From positions 10,900,386 to 10,964,385 of the forward strand of contig NC_083651.1 of the NCBI RefSeq assembly GCF_963576545.1: a DNA stretch of 64,000 nucleotides, written 5' to 3'. This DNA comes from Limanda limanda (taxonomy: Eukaryota > Chordata > Actinopteri > Pleuronectiformes > Pleuronectidae). The notes under the pieces were generated by a model. It worked only from the letters and a program-made list of their open reading frames with translations. It was not told where the DNA came from and searched no databases. Of this stretch, positions 11,354 to 50,300 are shown in pieces (the stretch's first letter is position 1; each line of letters begins with the position of its first letter). The position numbers and the translations under genes are program-made.

Positions 11354-12620
11354 CTACAATCATCTCAGGGCCTTAGAAACAAATGCAGCCGTCACAAACA
11401 AAAAACACACAACCAAAAGCTTTAATTGTAAAATATAGTCCATTCAGAGTCTTATCCATGTTTAATTGTTAGAGCAAAAACAATACAAACCAGCCAGTAC
11501 CTTACATTACTCATACAGGAATTGAAGTATTTGAAACCTGTCCATTCATTTCAAATTGCACCATGATGAAGCTACAGCAAATGTTAAATTAATTAAATGA
11601 AAAACACAGTTAAGTTCAATCAAAATCCTCACTTTCATTTAATGACAAAACAACCAAAAACAGTAGATGTGACGATTTACACGTTACGATCTAAACATCC
11701 AGCACAGGCTACTCACAGTCTGTGTATGTGTCAAGTAAAAGAAACATCCTTTTCAAATATCGTTACCATTCGAGTCCGACAAATTCAGGAATACAACACG
11801 ATGTCCGACGTCTGTGCTGCAGTGGCTCACAAAGTGGCTCCACCCAAAATAACGTCACACACGTCTCACAGGGTTTTTTCTCTCCACCGACCTCAGTGTG
11901 TCGATTTGGTGAAAATCAAACAAAAGGCGAAATCGTGACAGAAAAAAAAAAGAAAAAAAGAAGTGAGCTGCCCGTGAGAGACATATGTGGCCTAATGCCA
12001 AAGAGACAGCTTACTGATCTGGGGTTTGGACGGTTGCAGGAGTGGTTTCGGTCTTTTTTTTTGTGTGTGTGTGTGTGTCTGGCCTGGCCTGGCACAGATC
12101 ACAGTCCTGCCCCAGACACAATAGATGATACAGTAGGGGAGAGAGAGAGAGAGAGAGAGGGAGAGACACAGGGAGAGAGAGAGAGATGAGTGGATGAGGT
12201 GGGTAGGGGAGGTATGGTGCCTTTCATTACCATGGTCACCAATGGCACTATTAACCATTCAACACCCCCCCAATTATCCTCCCATCCACAGTCAAGAGAG
12301 ACAAAGCCCCCGGTCCTGGTCTGCTGGAGCAACATGGCCACTAATCTGTCTCACTCCAACATCACACCCACCTCTCTGTCTCTGGAAGGTCACACGTGCA
12401 CGAGCGCATGGAGACACGTCGCACTTCCGTCCGATGACAGAACGACAAACCGGTTCAGCTCATTTATTTCTTTATGATCAATGCCGATAAACGGTGGAAT
12501 TGGCCCGAGAAGCAAAAGCTGCAAATCCAAGTTCAACTTTTTTTTTGTTGTTGTTGGTGTGTGTTAAATGAGAGGCCGGGTTGAAGAACACCGCCGCAGC
12601 GTGTGTGTTTGTATGCAGTG
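11354..12620. other. intergenic sequence, simple repeats only
   Basis: Holds AT-rich sequence, a short TG tract at 12062-12079 and GA tracts at 12138-12186. Open frames crossing these are low-complexity. Nothing else is recognised. Confidence 0.4.
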
Positions 12621-13459
12621 TTTATTTTCCGTGCAGGTCATGGTGTGTCTGCCGCCGCACGCCTTCTCCATCAAGACCACAGGCTCGCAGCTTCCACAGA
12701 GCGAGCTGCATGTCTTTACTAAGGAGACTGACAGAAAAAAACTAAATCGTGAGTTAACACACTTGCATCTGCGGCTCTTTTTTAGGTTTTTTTTTTTCCC
12801 GGCAGCGAGCAGGACTTTGATGTTTGTGAGTTAGGCCCTGGGCGGGGGGGCAGAGGCCTGACTGGAAGACTGGGGCCCGATGAATAGATCAACAACAGTG
12901 GCTTGTTGTGTTTGTTTACCCTTTCGCCCAGCTGCCCGGACCATGGAGATGCTAGAGCATTCATCATGACTTAGAAGAGATGGGAGGCATGGGCGCGCAC
13001 GCACACACACACACACTCACACACACACACACACACACACAGGCGAGCGTCTTGATGGTGCACACACTGCCAAGAAAGTGTCCCACACATGGGCAATAAT
13101 CTTCAACGCTTGGTTTCCAAAGGTTTTCCTGTTGGTGCTTCCTACATGCAGAGTTTATATTCATGAATACATTTCAGTATATAGTCATAAAGTAAATTGA
13201 CCTCAGCAGAAAAAGTGAAACTTCACTGCAACTGCCAAAGCACACAAATGAATTAAATGGGACATATGTGGACACTTATTAAAAAAACTTCAATAAACAC
13301 CAAACATGCCCACTGTCCTTTTATGTCAGGCGACAAAGTCAAGTGGTTTGTGAAGCGCTACTTTTTGTCGCAACATTGATTTCAGTCCGCCTTGACCTCT
13401 GCGACCCCCGGTTTAGTGGTGTGTGGTTCCTCCCGTTTTGGTCCCATCCCAATTTGGTG
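12621..13459 (-). other. clybl: probable clybl 3' UTR with first canonical poly(A) signal
   Basis: The first AATAAA on the minus strand after the clybl stop is at 12621-12626, giving an untranslated region of about 840 nt. A second AATAAA lies near 12464. The interval carries a (CA)n tract near 13001-13040. The end point is inferred from the signal alone, and a candidate plus-strand exon at 12637-12748 overlaps it. Confidence 0.35.
12637..12748 (+). other. candidate plus-strand exon, gene unknown
   Basis: Acceptor TTTATTTTCCGTGCAG, then 112 nt with an open frame of 37 codons (VMVCLPPHAFSIKTTGSQ, LPQSELHVFTKETDRKKLN), then donor AAATC|GTGAGT. About three quarters of third codon positions are G or C, as in fish coding exons. 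The minus strand of the same interval also has an acceptor (TTTTTTTCTGTCAG) and an AATAAA at 12621-12626, so a minus-strand terminal exon is the alternative. I recognise no family. Confidence 0.25.
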
Positions 13460-39397
<25,938 letters not shown>

Positions 39398-42300
39398 CTG
39401 CCAGGCTGCAGGCAGGAGCCAACCACGCTCCCTTAAAACACATATATACATATACATATATAAACACAAGTGCTTATCTGAGCACACAAATATACACAAC
39501 ACTTAGGCAGGGGTAAATATGAAGTACATATTTAAGCGCATATGCATGTCGAGAGTAGTCTCAGTATCAACATTAAGGGCAACGAATAATTAAAGGTGGT
39601 TGCTGTATTCATCTTCATAATATTCCACAGTGTCTATGAAGATCCAGCATAGGAGGCCACATCCTCCAGACTCGAGTGAAAGTCTGGAAACGTTTCATTT
39701 TGGTAGCTCTGTTTGCCCTTCAGCTATTCATTGAAGTGTATGAGAGACGTTGACCTGTGCTTTGAGAACAAACTCACCCAAACACTGAGCCACTCATATG
39801 CTAATGCAGCCACACTGCTGAATATCTAGGCAGGACAGAAAGTGAATGAGGAGGGGTGTCCGTGGTGGCTGAGGCCGACTCATCGTAAAATAAAAACTAA
39901 CTTTGTTTTTAATTTAATGCCGGATTACATACCTTTATTCGTTTATTTCCTATTGATATTACTACTAGGAAGTGTAACTATATGCAAACATATGTAGTAG
40001 AAAATGCTTTACTTTTAGACATTTACCAGATGGATTAAATGCATCCATAAAAGATGGAAATTGTCTCCAGGATTCAAATATTCAGAGCTCTTTTATTGAA
40101 TTATATTAATATACAATGTCCTCCAGTCACACATAAAATAAATTGCATACAGTAAAGCCTTGTCAATGCAGTTTTTAAGAAGTGATTGCACAGCATATTT
40201 TATTGAAATAGATAACTAATGATTAAATCAGTACATCCTTGATTGTGTTAAAAACAATCCCCTGTTAACTTAAATCTAAATAGAACTTAACAGAATGCTG
40301 TTTTTGCTCTTCAGACCATGCTTCTTAAAAGTTCTGAAAAAAACATGCAACAAATGACGCTTAATTTTTCAAGCAGCACACGAGGTCCTGCAGAAAAATG
40401 CAGGCAAAACTGTTCATCATCATATCTCCCACCTGTACGGTGCTCACACGACATTGCAAAACACACAGTAAAGTCGGATTGTGTACCCTCAACCATCCAC
40501 ACACGTGCACATCAACAATCACAATCATTGCACACACATCTCAATTATTTGCTCCATCAATCTTGCTTCTGAAACAACTAACAACAAATGTTCAGGGATC
40601 AGGTTTACGTAATTACATAGAAAAACAACGTCTCTTACCACCAACTCTTGCAGGGCATCAGAAGCCCTTCAAAGGACCATATTGAACCAAAAGAGAAAGA
40701 AAGGAGGTGGGGGGTTATTTCTTCTATTACAAGAGGGGGGCAAATCATTTTCTCTTCTTGTCTTTTGCTCTTTAAAAAGGAGCTAAAGTCACTTCAATGG
40801 CCACTTAATCCTGTCAACTACGCTTCTACAAGCCCTCCAGTCTGAGACCTATCTAAACTGAGATGCTGCGGTTGCGAGCATGCAGTTCAAACCAATTCAG
40901 GTTGCTTCCAGCAATTCAGTGCTTCCAGGTACATGGGAGTCTGTCTGAGCCAGGGACAGTATTCACAAAAGGCTTGGGGAGAAATATGGCAAAGGTGGGA
41001 GGGATAACTATGGCGCACCACCATGCAATTTGTGGACAATACTGAAAAAATGCAGAGCTCAATATCTCATCAAGGTCTATAATGTGCAGGGTCCAAATTG
41101 ATAGACAAGAAATAAAAACTAAAAACAAGAAAGGAAAATAGGAGGTAGGAAGAGGGAGTGCTGAGTGGTAGGGGGCAAGAGGGGGCTGTTGAGATCTAAA
41201 TGAAATCAGTCTATTCTGTGCATACTGCTCAGGGGGGGATGTTGAAAAGCCACATTAAGTGCCCACTTAAAAGGAACATATTATAATATAGCTGAAGTAC
41301 AAAAAGATGGTGACAGTAATTTAAGAGAAGGTTTCATTAAGAAGGAAAAAAACTGATACAGGGAGAGGGAGTGGTACCTTGATGTTGGCTATAGTCTGTA
41401 CACTAGAGGCAGAGGTCAATCACAAGAGGCCAAAATCAGCATTTATTTCCTTTAATTCCACCATTCTACCTCATCATTTTAAAAGGCCTGATCTAAAAGT
41501 AAACTGAGCCGTAAAGAAGAAATGAGGCAGGTCAACTGGGTCACATGCTCTAAAATGAAATAGTATCTCAATAATTCAATAAGAAGGAGAAGCAAGTCTT
41601 ACTGAGGCCCTAACGCAGATACATGATTTACTGAGGCTAAATCAATATGAATACATCTATAAAATGACATTTTAAAAGTAAATCATATCCACACAAGCAT
41701 TTTACAGGGAGTGGTGCCTTGATGTTGGCAGAAGTAATATTTCCCATCCACACTAACATACCTAAAAACGCATGGCATGAGAAAATTAACATAAATTGGT
41801 TGTATGTGGTGTAGTGAAGTGTAAACAGGAAGCAGATTGTGTATCCTGCATTTGGTTGCTTGGTTAGAAAGAAATAATATGAACCAGAAACAACAATGAT
41901 GAAAACTGGGGATTGGTTTTCTTGGACCAAAAAATTAGTTGGAACTTTAAGTGTTAACAATGTCTTGCTTTCATAAAAAATTGGCTTCACTTGACTGCGT
42001 CCTCTAGTTTCCAAACGTCTCTGATTTGGCCGCCTTTTATGATGCAGCCCCGGAGTTTTAAAACTAAAACTGGGCCAGAAGTGTTCACAGATCATCAAAT
42101 GCATCACTTCCACATACTAGAATTCTGCATTTGAGGAATTTGTATTTACGCCACCCTGTCTGGTTGACATTTCCCCAATAATACATCCTAATCGTGTTCT
42201 ATGTAATAAACAGTCCCTAAAGTACCATTTGCGCCAATGTTACAAATTTCTTTCCCTCTTTTTATTTTATTTTTCTTAACATGAAAGGTTATGATAACAT

Positions 42301-43200
42301 GGGGATGTGTGGGTATATTGGCAGCTATAAAGTGGTGGGACCTAGCCACAGTGACAACGTTTACTGGTCTGAGATCAGAGGGAAGTGTGTTTTAGTGGGT
42401 TTATATGGCGGTGGACGGGGATGGTTCTCATTAGTGGAGACGAGGCAGCAGACCCAGGCCGATTTGGCACTGAGAAGAAGAGGATGAGGGTAGGCGAGTG
42501 GAATGTGGTAAGAGGGTGGTGAGCTTTACGTTAGACGAGACATGGACTTTCCTATGTGTCAATTCAGATCCAACAGTGATGTTATCCTGAACAGCCAAAA
42601 AACGGTGTTCTTATAATATCACAGTTCTCTATTCTTTTCAATGCAAATGATTGTCCATTTCCCTTTAACACCAGAGAGAGTGGGACAAAGCAGTGTGTTG
42701 GAATAAGCTGATCTTCAATTCAACAGGATAGCCGCTGATGATCTGACGTTCACATTCAGTGTCTGTAGTGCTTAACTACAATAAATCTACCTTGAACCAC
42801 ATCTCCTTGAACTTCACATCTAATCTCCACCACAACTATGACTGATGTGCATGATCGCTGTATTCAGCTTCTTCTTTTTCACAATGTCGAACTCCTTATC
42901 TCCGAAATCCCCTGTCATGTAATCCACACAGGATTACAGATAATACTCAAGGTAACTGCTGATAGCATGTCACCAAGAAATGTCAAACTATGTAAAGGTT
43001 CTTGGATTTCACAAAAAACACACAAATCTTAAGTCTTGAGCGTGTCCTCTTTTAAATTTTACTACTCACATTTGGGGTTTATCTCGGAGATAAGCGAAAA
43101 CTGTTGGGATTTTTAAGTGAACACAAGTCGTGGCGATAAGTGGTGATAAAGGGTGGGAGCTTTGGAACATCAGACAAATGAGATGATCCCAAAATAATTG
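39398..43200. other. upstream flank or intron 1 of clybl, little recognised
   Basis: No convincing first exon of clybl. AT-rich sequence with a 23-bp direct repeat (41367-41389 and 41707-41729). The 158-codon minus frame at 42113-41637 has no family signature. Confidence 0.4.
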
Positions 43201-43224
43201 TCATATAAATCTTCCTCTGGATGA

Positions 43225-43560
43225 ATTATTAGTAAACAAGTGAATTCAATCAAGCCACACCAAATTGCACAAACATAAAGATGCTTGATTTTTTCATCAA
43301 GATCCTTGAATTATCCTCAGGAAAATTTGTGATAATGTCAACAACAAAAAAACACATCTCAAAATGTTTATGAAGGAGATTTTGTCACTTATCTGCCCAT
43401 TTGTCCAGATAAGTGACTACATTTAATAGGTTCATTCTGGGCCTATTTACAATCCTTTCAGTAAGTTTCATGAAAAACTGTTGTGTAGTTTTTCCCCCGC
43501 TAACAAACAAACGAAAAAGGATGAAAGCATAACCTTCTGTAGGTGGAGGCAAACGTGACT
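43225..43560 (-). repeat. dispersed repeat, copy 4 (minus orientation)
   Basis: TTCAATCAAGCC, ACACCAAATTGCACAAAC, AAGATCCTTGAATTATCC and, at the far end, GCTAACAAACAAACG with CATAACCTTCTG are reverse complements of blocks in the copies at 21.1 and 30.6 kb. It spans most of the element. Confidence 0.7.
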
Positions 43561-43799
43561 CATGTTTTCGAAAGGCAAACTCGTGCAGTGGATTTCTTTT
43601 GTCAAATTTGGAATTTGTGTAATGTTATGTTCTTGCCACCACGTATATGTTTAGTAGTGTCCCTGTGGGCCGGGCAAACTAAATGCTAAAGACTATGCTT
43701 CTGCAGCAGCAGCTCACAATATATTACGTTTTGTTCAATAATTCATTTGAAATAAGGTGACTTATTGTGGACTGGGAGTAAATACTGTATAACAAATAG

Positions 43800-44290
43800 C
43801 CTGTAATAATTGCTTCATTATCATGACCTGATGATCACTATTTCCTGTAACTCCAATGGCCTCCACCTGGCAGCATAATAGCCTGATTCAGGTTGTAATA
43901 TTCATCCTACCATATGAATTACAGCAGATAACCACAGAGCCACTCGAAAACAGGCCCTGACGACAGCCTCCCTCTCAATATGTAGATTTCCACAATTATC
44001 TCCAACATGGTGGTGCAGGCACAAGCTGTGTCTAAAATGCACAAAATTAAAGATCTGTGTTTCTGCCCCATGATAATCAGCTACTTCTAAATATGCAAAC
44101 TACATTCTGAGGTCTGCGGTGCTCAAGATTCGAGATTAAATTTGGGGAAAATAAAGATGAATAAAGAGTAGGTGGGAAATCAATATTGTTGAAGCATTGA
44201 CAGGCCCTTTGTCTGCAGAAAGCTGTCCGCGGGTGGGAAATAAAACGGTCAAGAAGTCATTAATATTTACCTAGCCTCATGTCCACCTGC
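43800..44290. promoter_or_regulatory. strong candidate conserved non-coding element
   Basis: About 490 bases without simple repeats, rich in AT-core sites: TAATAATTGCTTCATTATC, TTGTAATATTCATCC, ATATGAATTACAGCAG, CACAATTATCTCC. There are CAGGTT and CACCTGG E-box-like words between. No coding frame on either strand. Texture fits a developmental enhancer. Confidence 0.35.
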
Positions 44291-46850
44291 CTGTCTGACA
44301 CATCTTTTTGTTTCTCCGAATGAAAGAGAGCTGAAGCATTCCCCACACATGGGCTTCCTCACAGCATGAGGCTGTATGTGTATGTTTTGCTTCTTTTTCC
44401 CCTCACTGCCTCAGGTCTGAGGACACAATTGGATGGCAGAAAAATCCTGAAAAATTAAGCAGAGACACCTAAGACAGGGAAAGGAAGGAATCAAACACTT
44501 GTCTTCTACTTTTTTTCTTTTCTGCCCCCTGCTTTCATCGCATGCCCTCCAGCAAACTAGAGGTTGGGATGCGCAATCCATTCCCCTGTAGATAAGATCA
44601 GGAGGGGGCTGCAGAGTTTACAGGTTTGCTGGTCTCTCTTTTAGGGAGGCACAGGACAGACAATAGCATACTGGACTTACTATTATTTTGTTGATGATGA
44701 CTGTACTAAGGCACCAATCAAACAACTGATATAAATACCCCAAACCAACTTGTTCAGGGGTGTGAAGGAAGCAGCACTATATTACTCTCAGTAGCAACAG
44801 GAACACTGCTGTTCATGCGTTCCTTCATCATCATAAAAATGCAATAAGAGATCAAGTTTTACTCTTATTTAACCTTAGTCTTGAGCCATTTCACTAAATT
44901 TAGCATTTCATGTTAAGAGCACGCATGTTTTCTCATCCTTACTTCCTCGGATTATATCACCACTGGCCCAACATCCTCTCTCTCGCTTTAAAATGCCGAT
45001 TCCAGTGATGTTGTGTCGCTCCATATCAACAAAACCCCTTACTCATCCTCCTATCCATGTCTTCCCCTCTTTTCTGTTCTCATTAGTTTGGCTTTTATGC
45101 CTTAATCTACACAATGAGGATGAAGTCATGGCGGTTATCTTCAGCAGCCAATGTCTTTCTACCTGTAATCCTCCCCAAAGTCCACGGCTCACAAATCGGC
45201 ACACAATGCCTTTATGCAAGGCCTCTGCCGTAATGCCCATTGATGACTGCAGACTTCTTTTCTTTTTTTTTCCTTCCCTCATGCCTCAGCATTAAAACTA
45301 TTTAAATCCCACTCCTCTTTAGAAGAACAGAGATGTCTTTATCCCGGTCTCAGGACAGGGCAACGTCAGATTGTAAAAGGACATAAGAGTGTATAAGCTG
45401 AGCTCGGTGATGCGAAGTTGTCACTCCAGCTTGCTCTCTGCGTTTGTCACAGACAATCTGATAAATCCAATCACTTCATCAAATAAAAATATATTTTTAA
45501 TTCATTTGAAATACATAGATAAATCATAGACTTCACACTCAAATGTGTACAAAATTATAGTTTACATGAGCTCTCTAAGACAATGAATTTATCTTTAAAA
45601 GTTAATTGAGAGGGGAACTTAAAAAGGTCAAACAAGTCGCTCCATTCGAGGAGGGCATAAGGGGGTTAGCTTTTAACTTAGCATTTTTATTGACTCTGCC
45701 AAAACAAAATGAGCGGGCTCTGTAGGATTGTGCACTCTGCATTGGCCATTCAGGGCTTCAGAGCCCCATTGTAGTACTTTGAAGAGAATGAAAGGAAACC
45801 CCACTGGTGGAAATGCAGTGGAACAGCCCCACAACAGGCCACAACTGTTCCCTTATGCATGAAAGGGAGGGACATAAAAGACAAGATGGACTTCTGAGGT
45901 AGGGCCAAAAACAAAGGCAACAAAAGTGCTGATCACGAGGGGATGACACGACTCGTCTTGGCAGAAGGAGCAGGGAGAAAAAGGGCAGGAGACAATGGCA
46001 CTCCCGGCCAAATGACATGTTGAAGAATTGAAAAATCCACACAAGAAGTGTCTTCTCAATTCACTAAACCTACAAGAGCTGGGTGACTGTCGGCTGGACC
46101 CTGGTCAGCCTGAGGGGGGTCCGACAATAACAGCCCACAGCTTTTCTCTCTCTCTTAACTTTCATTCCTAAATCGTTCTCTGTTTTGGCAAACAACTTGG
46201 CAAGGGCAAAGATGGACTGGGGTGATGGCTTTAGTCCGCACACACCAAACCAAATCAAAGCATGGAGGGTTCCGCTCCCGCAGCTTCCGTTTTGATCTGT
46301 TGGCTGTCTGCGTTTCTGATCTGTTTCTGTTTATGGCCTAAGCACAATTATGCTACTGCATAACCTCCATGGAAACAGTCAGACGAACAAAAACATGTTT
46401 TCTCTCATTCAAAAAAGCATCTTTGTTTTCAGTGACACAGTGAATGCTGATATTTGAGCCAATGTTTCAAAAGTCATACAGAATAACATTTTGTTTACAA
46501 GAACACTTCCTGACGATTTCCACCCTGTTGGCTTCTAGGCTGGGAACGGTTGTGTGGTTCTGATTTCCTGTTGTAGATATGAGTCAAAACATACACAGCT
46601 ATATTTGCGTGTTTGCATGTCTGTAATACATTTAATCAATGGTTAGTTTTAATGTAAAATCTATTCATCCATGCACCCAGGGGACAAATTGGTGTAAAAG
46701 GGCAGCAATTTAAGAAATCAGCTTTATTCTGCTTAAGTGAATACATAATTATCCCACACAAATAAGTCACGCACTGTATAAGGAGAAAGTTGTCCTTTCT
46801 TGTGAATAAGGACCTACACATATATTTAAAGTAAGGGCCTGGACTAGTTG
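44290..46850. other. non-coding sequence, nothing recognised
   Basis: AT-rich to mixed sequence. Open frames near 45.0-45.3 and 45.8-46.3 kb lack family signatures and splice context. Confidence 0.4.
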
Positions 46851-47345
46851 ATAAGTCACAGGCTCAACTGTGCACTCCACAGGTAAAGGGCCTCCTCCTC
46901 GATAGCCTGAGGCCTATCCCACAATTCTTCACACATACCCACAGGCCCTTTAACTGGCCATCACCCTGTCTGATTAATGGATCGATGTGGTAATTGATTA
47001 GTGAAGAGGAGGTGGGAAGGAGAACATAGGTCAAACGTCAATAATGTCCCCGCGACAAAAGGTGGAAGACGTAAAATGTACCAGTGATAGCCTCCAGCCA
47101 GACCTCTACCCATCAAAGCCTTGGCAGGACTTACATAAAGGCCCCGGCCCATTCTCTTGCTCGCCCTGCCCTCCCTCCCCAATGCTCCTTTTCTCTTGGT
47201 AATGCTGTCTGTTAAAGTGACAGGAACCATTCTGGGAGCTGCTTGTCAGCTCACCTTCATAAAACAAGCCGTAAATCGGCAAATAACAGGCTTATATGGC
47301 TTCATTATACCGGCTATGCAGGATCACAGCTCTAGGCTGGGGGGT
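46850..47345. promoter_or_regulatory. strong candidate conserved non-coding element
   Basis: Contains TGATTAATGGATCGATG at 46971 and TAATTGATTA at 46991, paired homeodomain-like sites 10 bp apart, then GTCAAACGTCAATAATG and CTTACATAAAGGCC. Sequence complexity is high and no plausible protein is encoded; the 47157-47573 frame is a by-product. Confidence 0.38.
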
Positions 47346-50300
47346 GAGGGGGGTCTTGATGGTAGCGGAGAAGTGGGGAGAATGTTGGCAGGACAGCCTG
47401 GTTCTCGTGATGGCTTGTTGTCCCGGCGGCTGTCACCATGTCCATGTTTGCTCAGGATAGAGGACCACTTGACCCCCATCAACTCTGTATTCGCCGAAAT
47501 CCCAAGCAGGACAAACAAAATACGACTCACTTTGGAGATGTGGTCACAGTTCAGTCTAATGAGACTTCATTAACTTTGGTGTCCAGCCACACACTTCTAA
47601 AGATTTTATTTTTTTAATGCGCATTAAAACTTAACAAGATGTTAGACTTCAAACATTTTAATTTGAGGCCTCTAACGAATATCATCCGTAAACAAGAACA
47701 AACCAGGATGGTGTATCCGAATGGTTAAAAAAAAAAACGAGGGGGAACAGGGCCAGATGGAGCATACATCTGCGATAGTAAACCTTTGGCCGTGGCAGCG
47801 CCGGACGTGAGAAAGATTCTCATTTATTTCATGCAAATATCTTTGGGCCATTTCACAACCTGACAGTGGGGGTTGCAAGGTGGTCATTATCTCAGGTTGT
47901 GTCTCCAAAACATTTCCCCTGTTTTTCAGAGTCAGACGCGGGTTTCTGGCAAAGACGTCCGCAGCAGCAGCAGAAGCAGCAGCAGCATTAAAGTGTTCTG
48001 GCCAGGCTCAATGAAGGTCCCTTTCCTTTCAATGCAACTCATGGCATTTCCCAACAGACGTGTTTGAAAAGGAAATTCAGTTTTTTCCAAGGGTAACAGC
48101 TTGGATGTCGTTTTCAAAGAGCAACATCACTGCACATACATACATGATGTGTGATTATTATCATATATAGAAAATGACCAGGGCTCCATTAAGGTTCAAA
48201 GCTTCAACAAGAACTATAAATAGGCTGCAGATATTAGCAAGTCAAATATGCAGCATAATGCTTGCAGAACATCTGGTAGGCAAGCTTACACTATGTTCAC
48301 CAAAGTAACTGTCCCTTTATGTGCTTATCTGCCATGTGCCCAGTCCCAGTTGTGTCGAGATCAGTCACTTATCTCTTTAGCAAGGCTGTGAGGCAGCGGT
48401 ACAAGCGCCATCGCTGTGATCATTGTATAGTTAATTGTCACCTCCATCAACATTAGCACTCTCTAACATGCTTACCAGAGGGGGTAAAGGGGGGGGAACT
48501 GACTGCACGCCCTATTCTGAAGCTGACACTTGTTCTCTGAGGGGCGGTATTCGGTGTCAGGATTACAGTGCACAGGAGAAAGGAGGCGGAGGGGAGGTGG
48601 GGAGTATTCCCTGCAACTCATGTCACCGGGTCTCTCTGTAATGGCAGCAAAGGGAGAAAAAGAGAAGGAATAGAGACAGGGTGCCAGGGAGGATTGATGG
48701 ATGTTTACTTTGTTCACGCAGTCTCTCAACCAATGACAGCGCAAAGAGACGTGCATTCACTGGGACTATGCTCCTTTCACAGTTTGTCAAGGGCCAACTG
48801 AACAACCCACACCGATTATGGCTGTGGATACGCACTCTGACCATATAGTCGCACTTATCACTTATATATAAGCCTTTTTGGATATAAACTCCACATCAAA
48901 TAAGACAAAAGGTTGGGAAGGGTTCAGTGCCAAGACAGTGACACACACATAATATATACTACACACATTTGGCAAAAGGCCAAAAGGATTTAAATGTGGC
49001 GCCGCCAAACCATATGGAATAACACATCCCCGCCTAATCGAACAAACACTCCAGCACGCACACATACATATTCGCACACATCAAGACTGTAAAACAGCAT
49101 TGCCATCTTGAGCCCTCTGGATCACCGGGGGCCATCTGAAACTGTGGAGCCTTGAATGCATTAAGACGAGCAAGGTGGCAGCACTTTCCATCTCAGCTAG
49201 CACAGTTACATAACCCTCCATGATATGAATTCATTAACACTTTTAGTTCTGCAGGTGAGAACACTTCTCCTCACTGCTTATGAATGATACCACCTCACGT
49301 TTATTTAATAGACAGTGTTGCTGCAGGATGTCAAACCCACTTCAGTTGAGGTAAAACCACTGCTGATACACAGGCAAAGCAGGACTGTCAACATTAACCC
49401 ATTAAAAAAAATGCCTACTTTGAGCATGCTTTCATTTTTTGCATTCATCCACTCTGCTAGGATCTGGAGTTGAAGCAGAGGAGATGACATTTAGTTGACC
49501 CCACAGGTGTCAAGGGTCATCTCATGGGGGAAGAAACTGGACAGAAGAGGTGGAGAATAATGAAAGGGGTCGAGCTGTGAAAGGATAGTTCCCTGGTTAA
49601 GTTTGAGGGGAAACAAGTAAGAATAGAAATGCATGGTTAAAGCACCAACAAATGGTCACATAACATACGTGGGACAATTTGATGGGGTGTGCCTAGAAGC
49701 CCCCTGGATACGGATAAGACTGGGACATTAGATCAGTCGGTTAGATCAGACTATTAGGAAATTTGGCGAACGGTGTGATATGTACTGTCTCTGGTCTGTT
49801 GCCCCCACTCACACACCCATCCGAGCCCAGATACAAACATGCCCCCGTGCCCCTCCTCGGACCTCCGAAAAAAGTCTGACAGATGGGTGTACTAGAAAGA
49901 TCCACTCGGGAGACGAAAGCATACTAAGGCACTGTCTGTCCACTGTTTGGATTTGGAAGAAAACTACAACGAGAGCAAAACAGGACGGAGAAAAAAGGGA
50001 CATCTGTGACATTTGTCTTATTTCCTCTCTTGTGGGACATGATGTGTCACGAGCGAGCAGAGTCTTTTGGATCATATTCCATTTAATTAATGAACCCCAC
50101 ACACAAACAACATTCACACTCCAGCCCATGCCTCCTCATCTCTTCCCTGTAAGTTGTCTGTGCCCCCAAGTGGTTGAATATCAGAACTGCATCTGTTTTA
50201 CAAATGTATCCGTTTGAAACTTGTGAAACAACTATGCCTCAGTAGACAAGGCCATTGGAAACTCATTAACTGTCATATTGACTTTTAAACTTGAGCCTCT

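Noticed and set aside
39398..39502. Upstream extension of clybl exon 2 to an in-frame ATG at 39502
   Set aside because: The extension crosses a CATATA-rich stretch without presequence character and passes usable acceptor sites.
49780..50217. 145-codon plus-strand frame
   Set aside because: No domain or codon-use signal; an overlapping minus frame is equally open.
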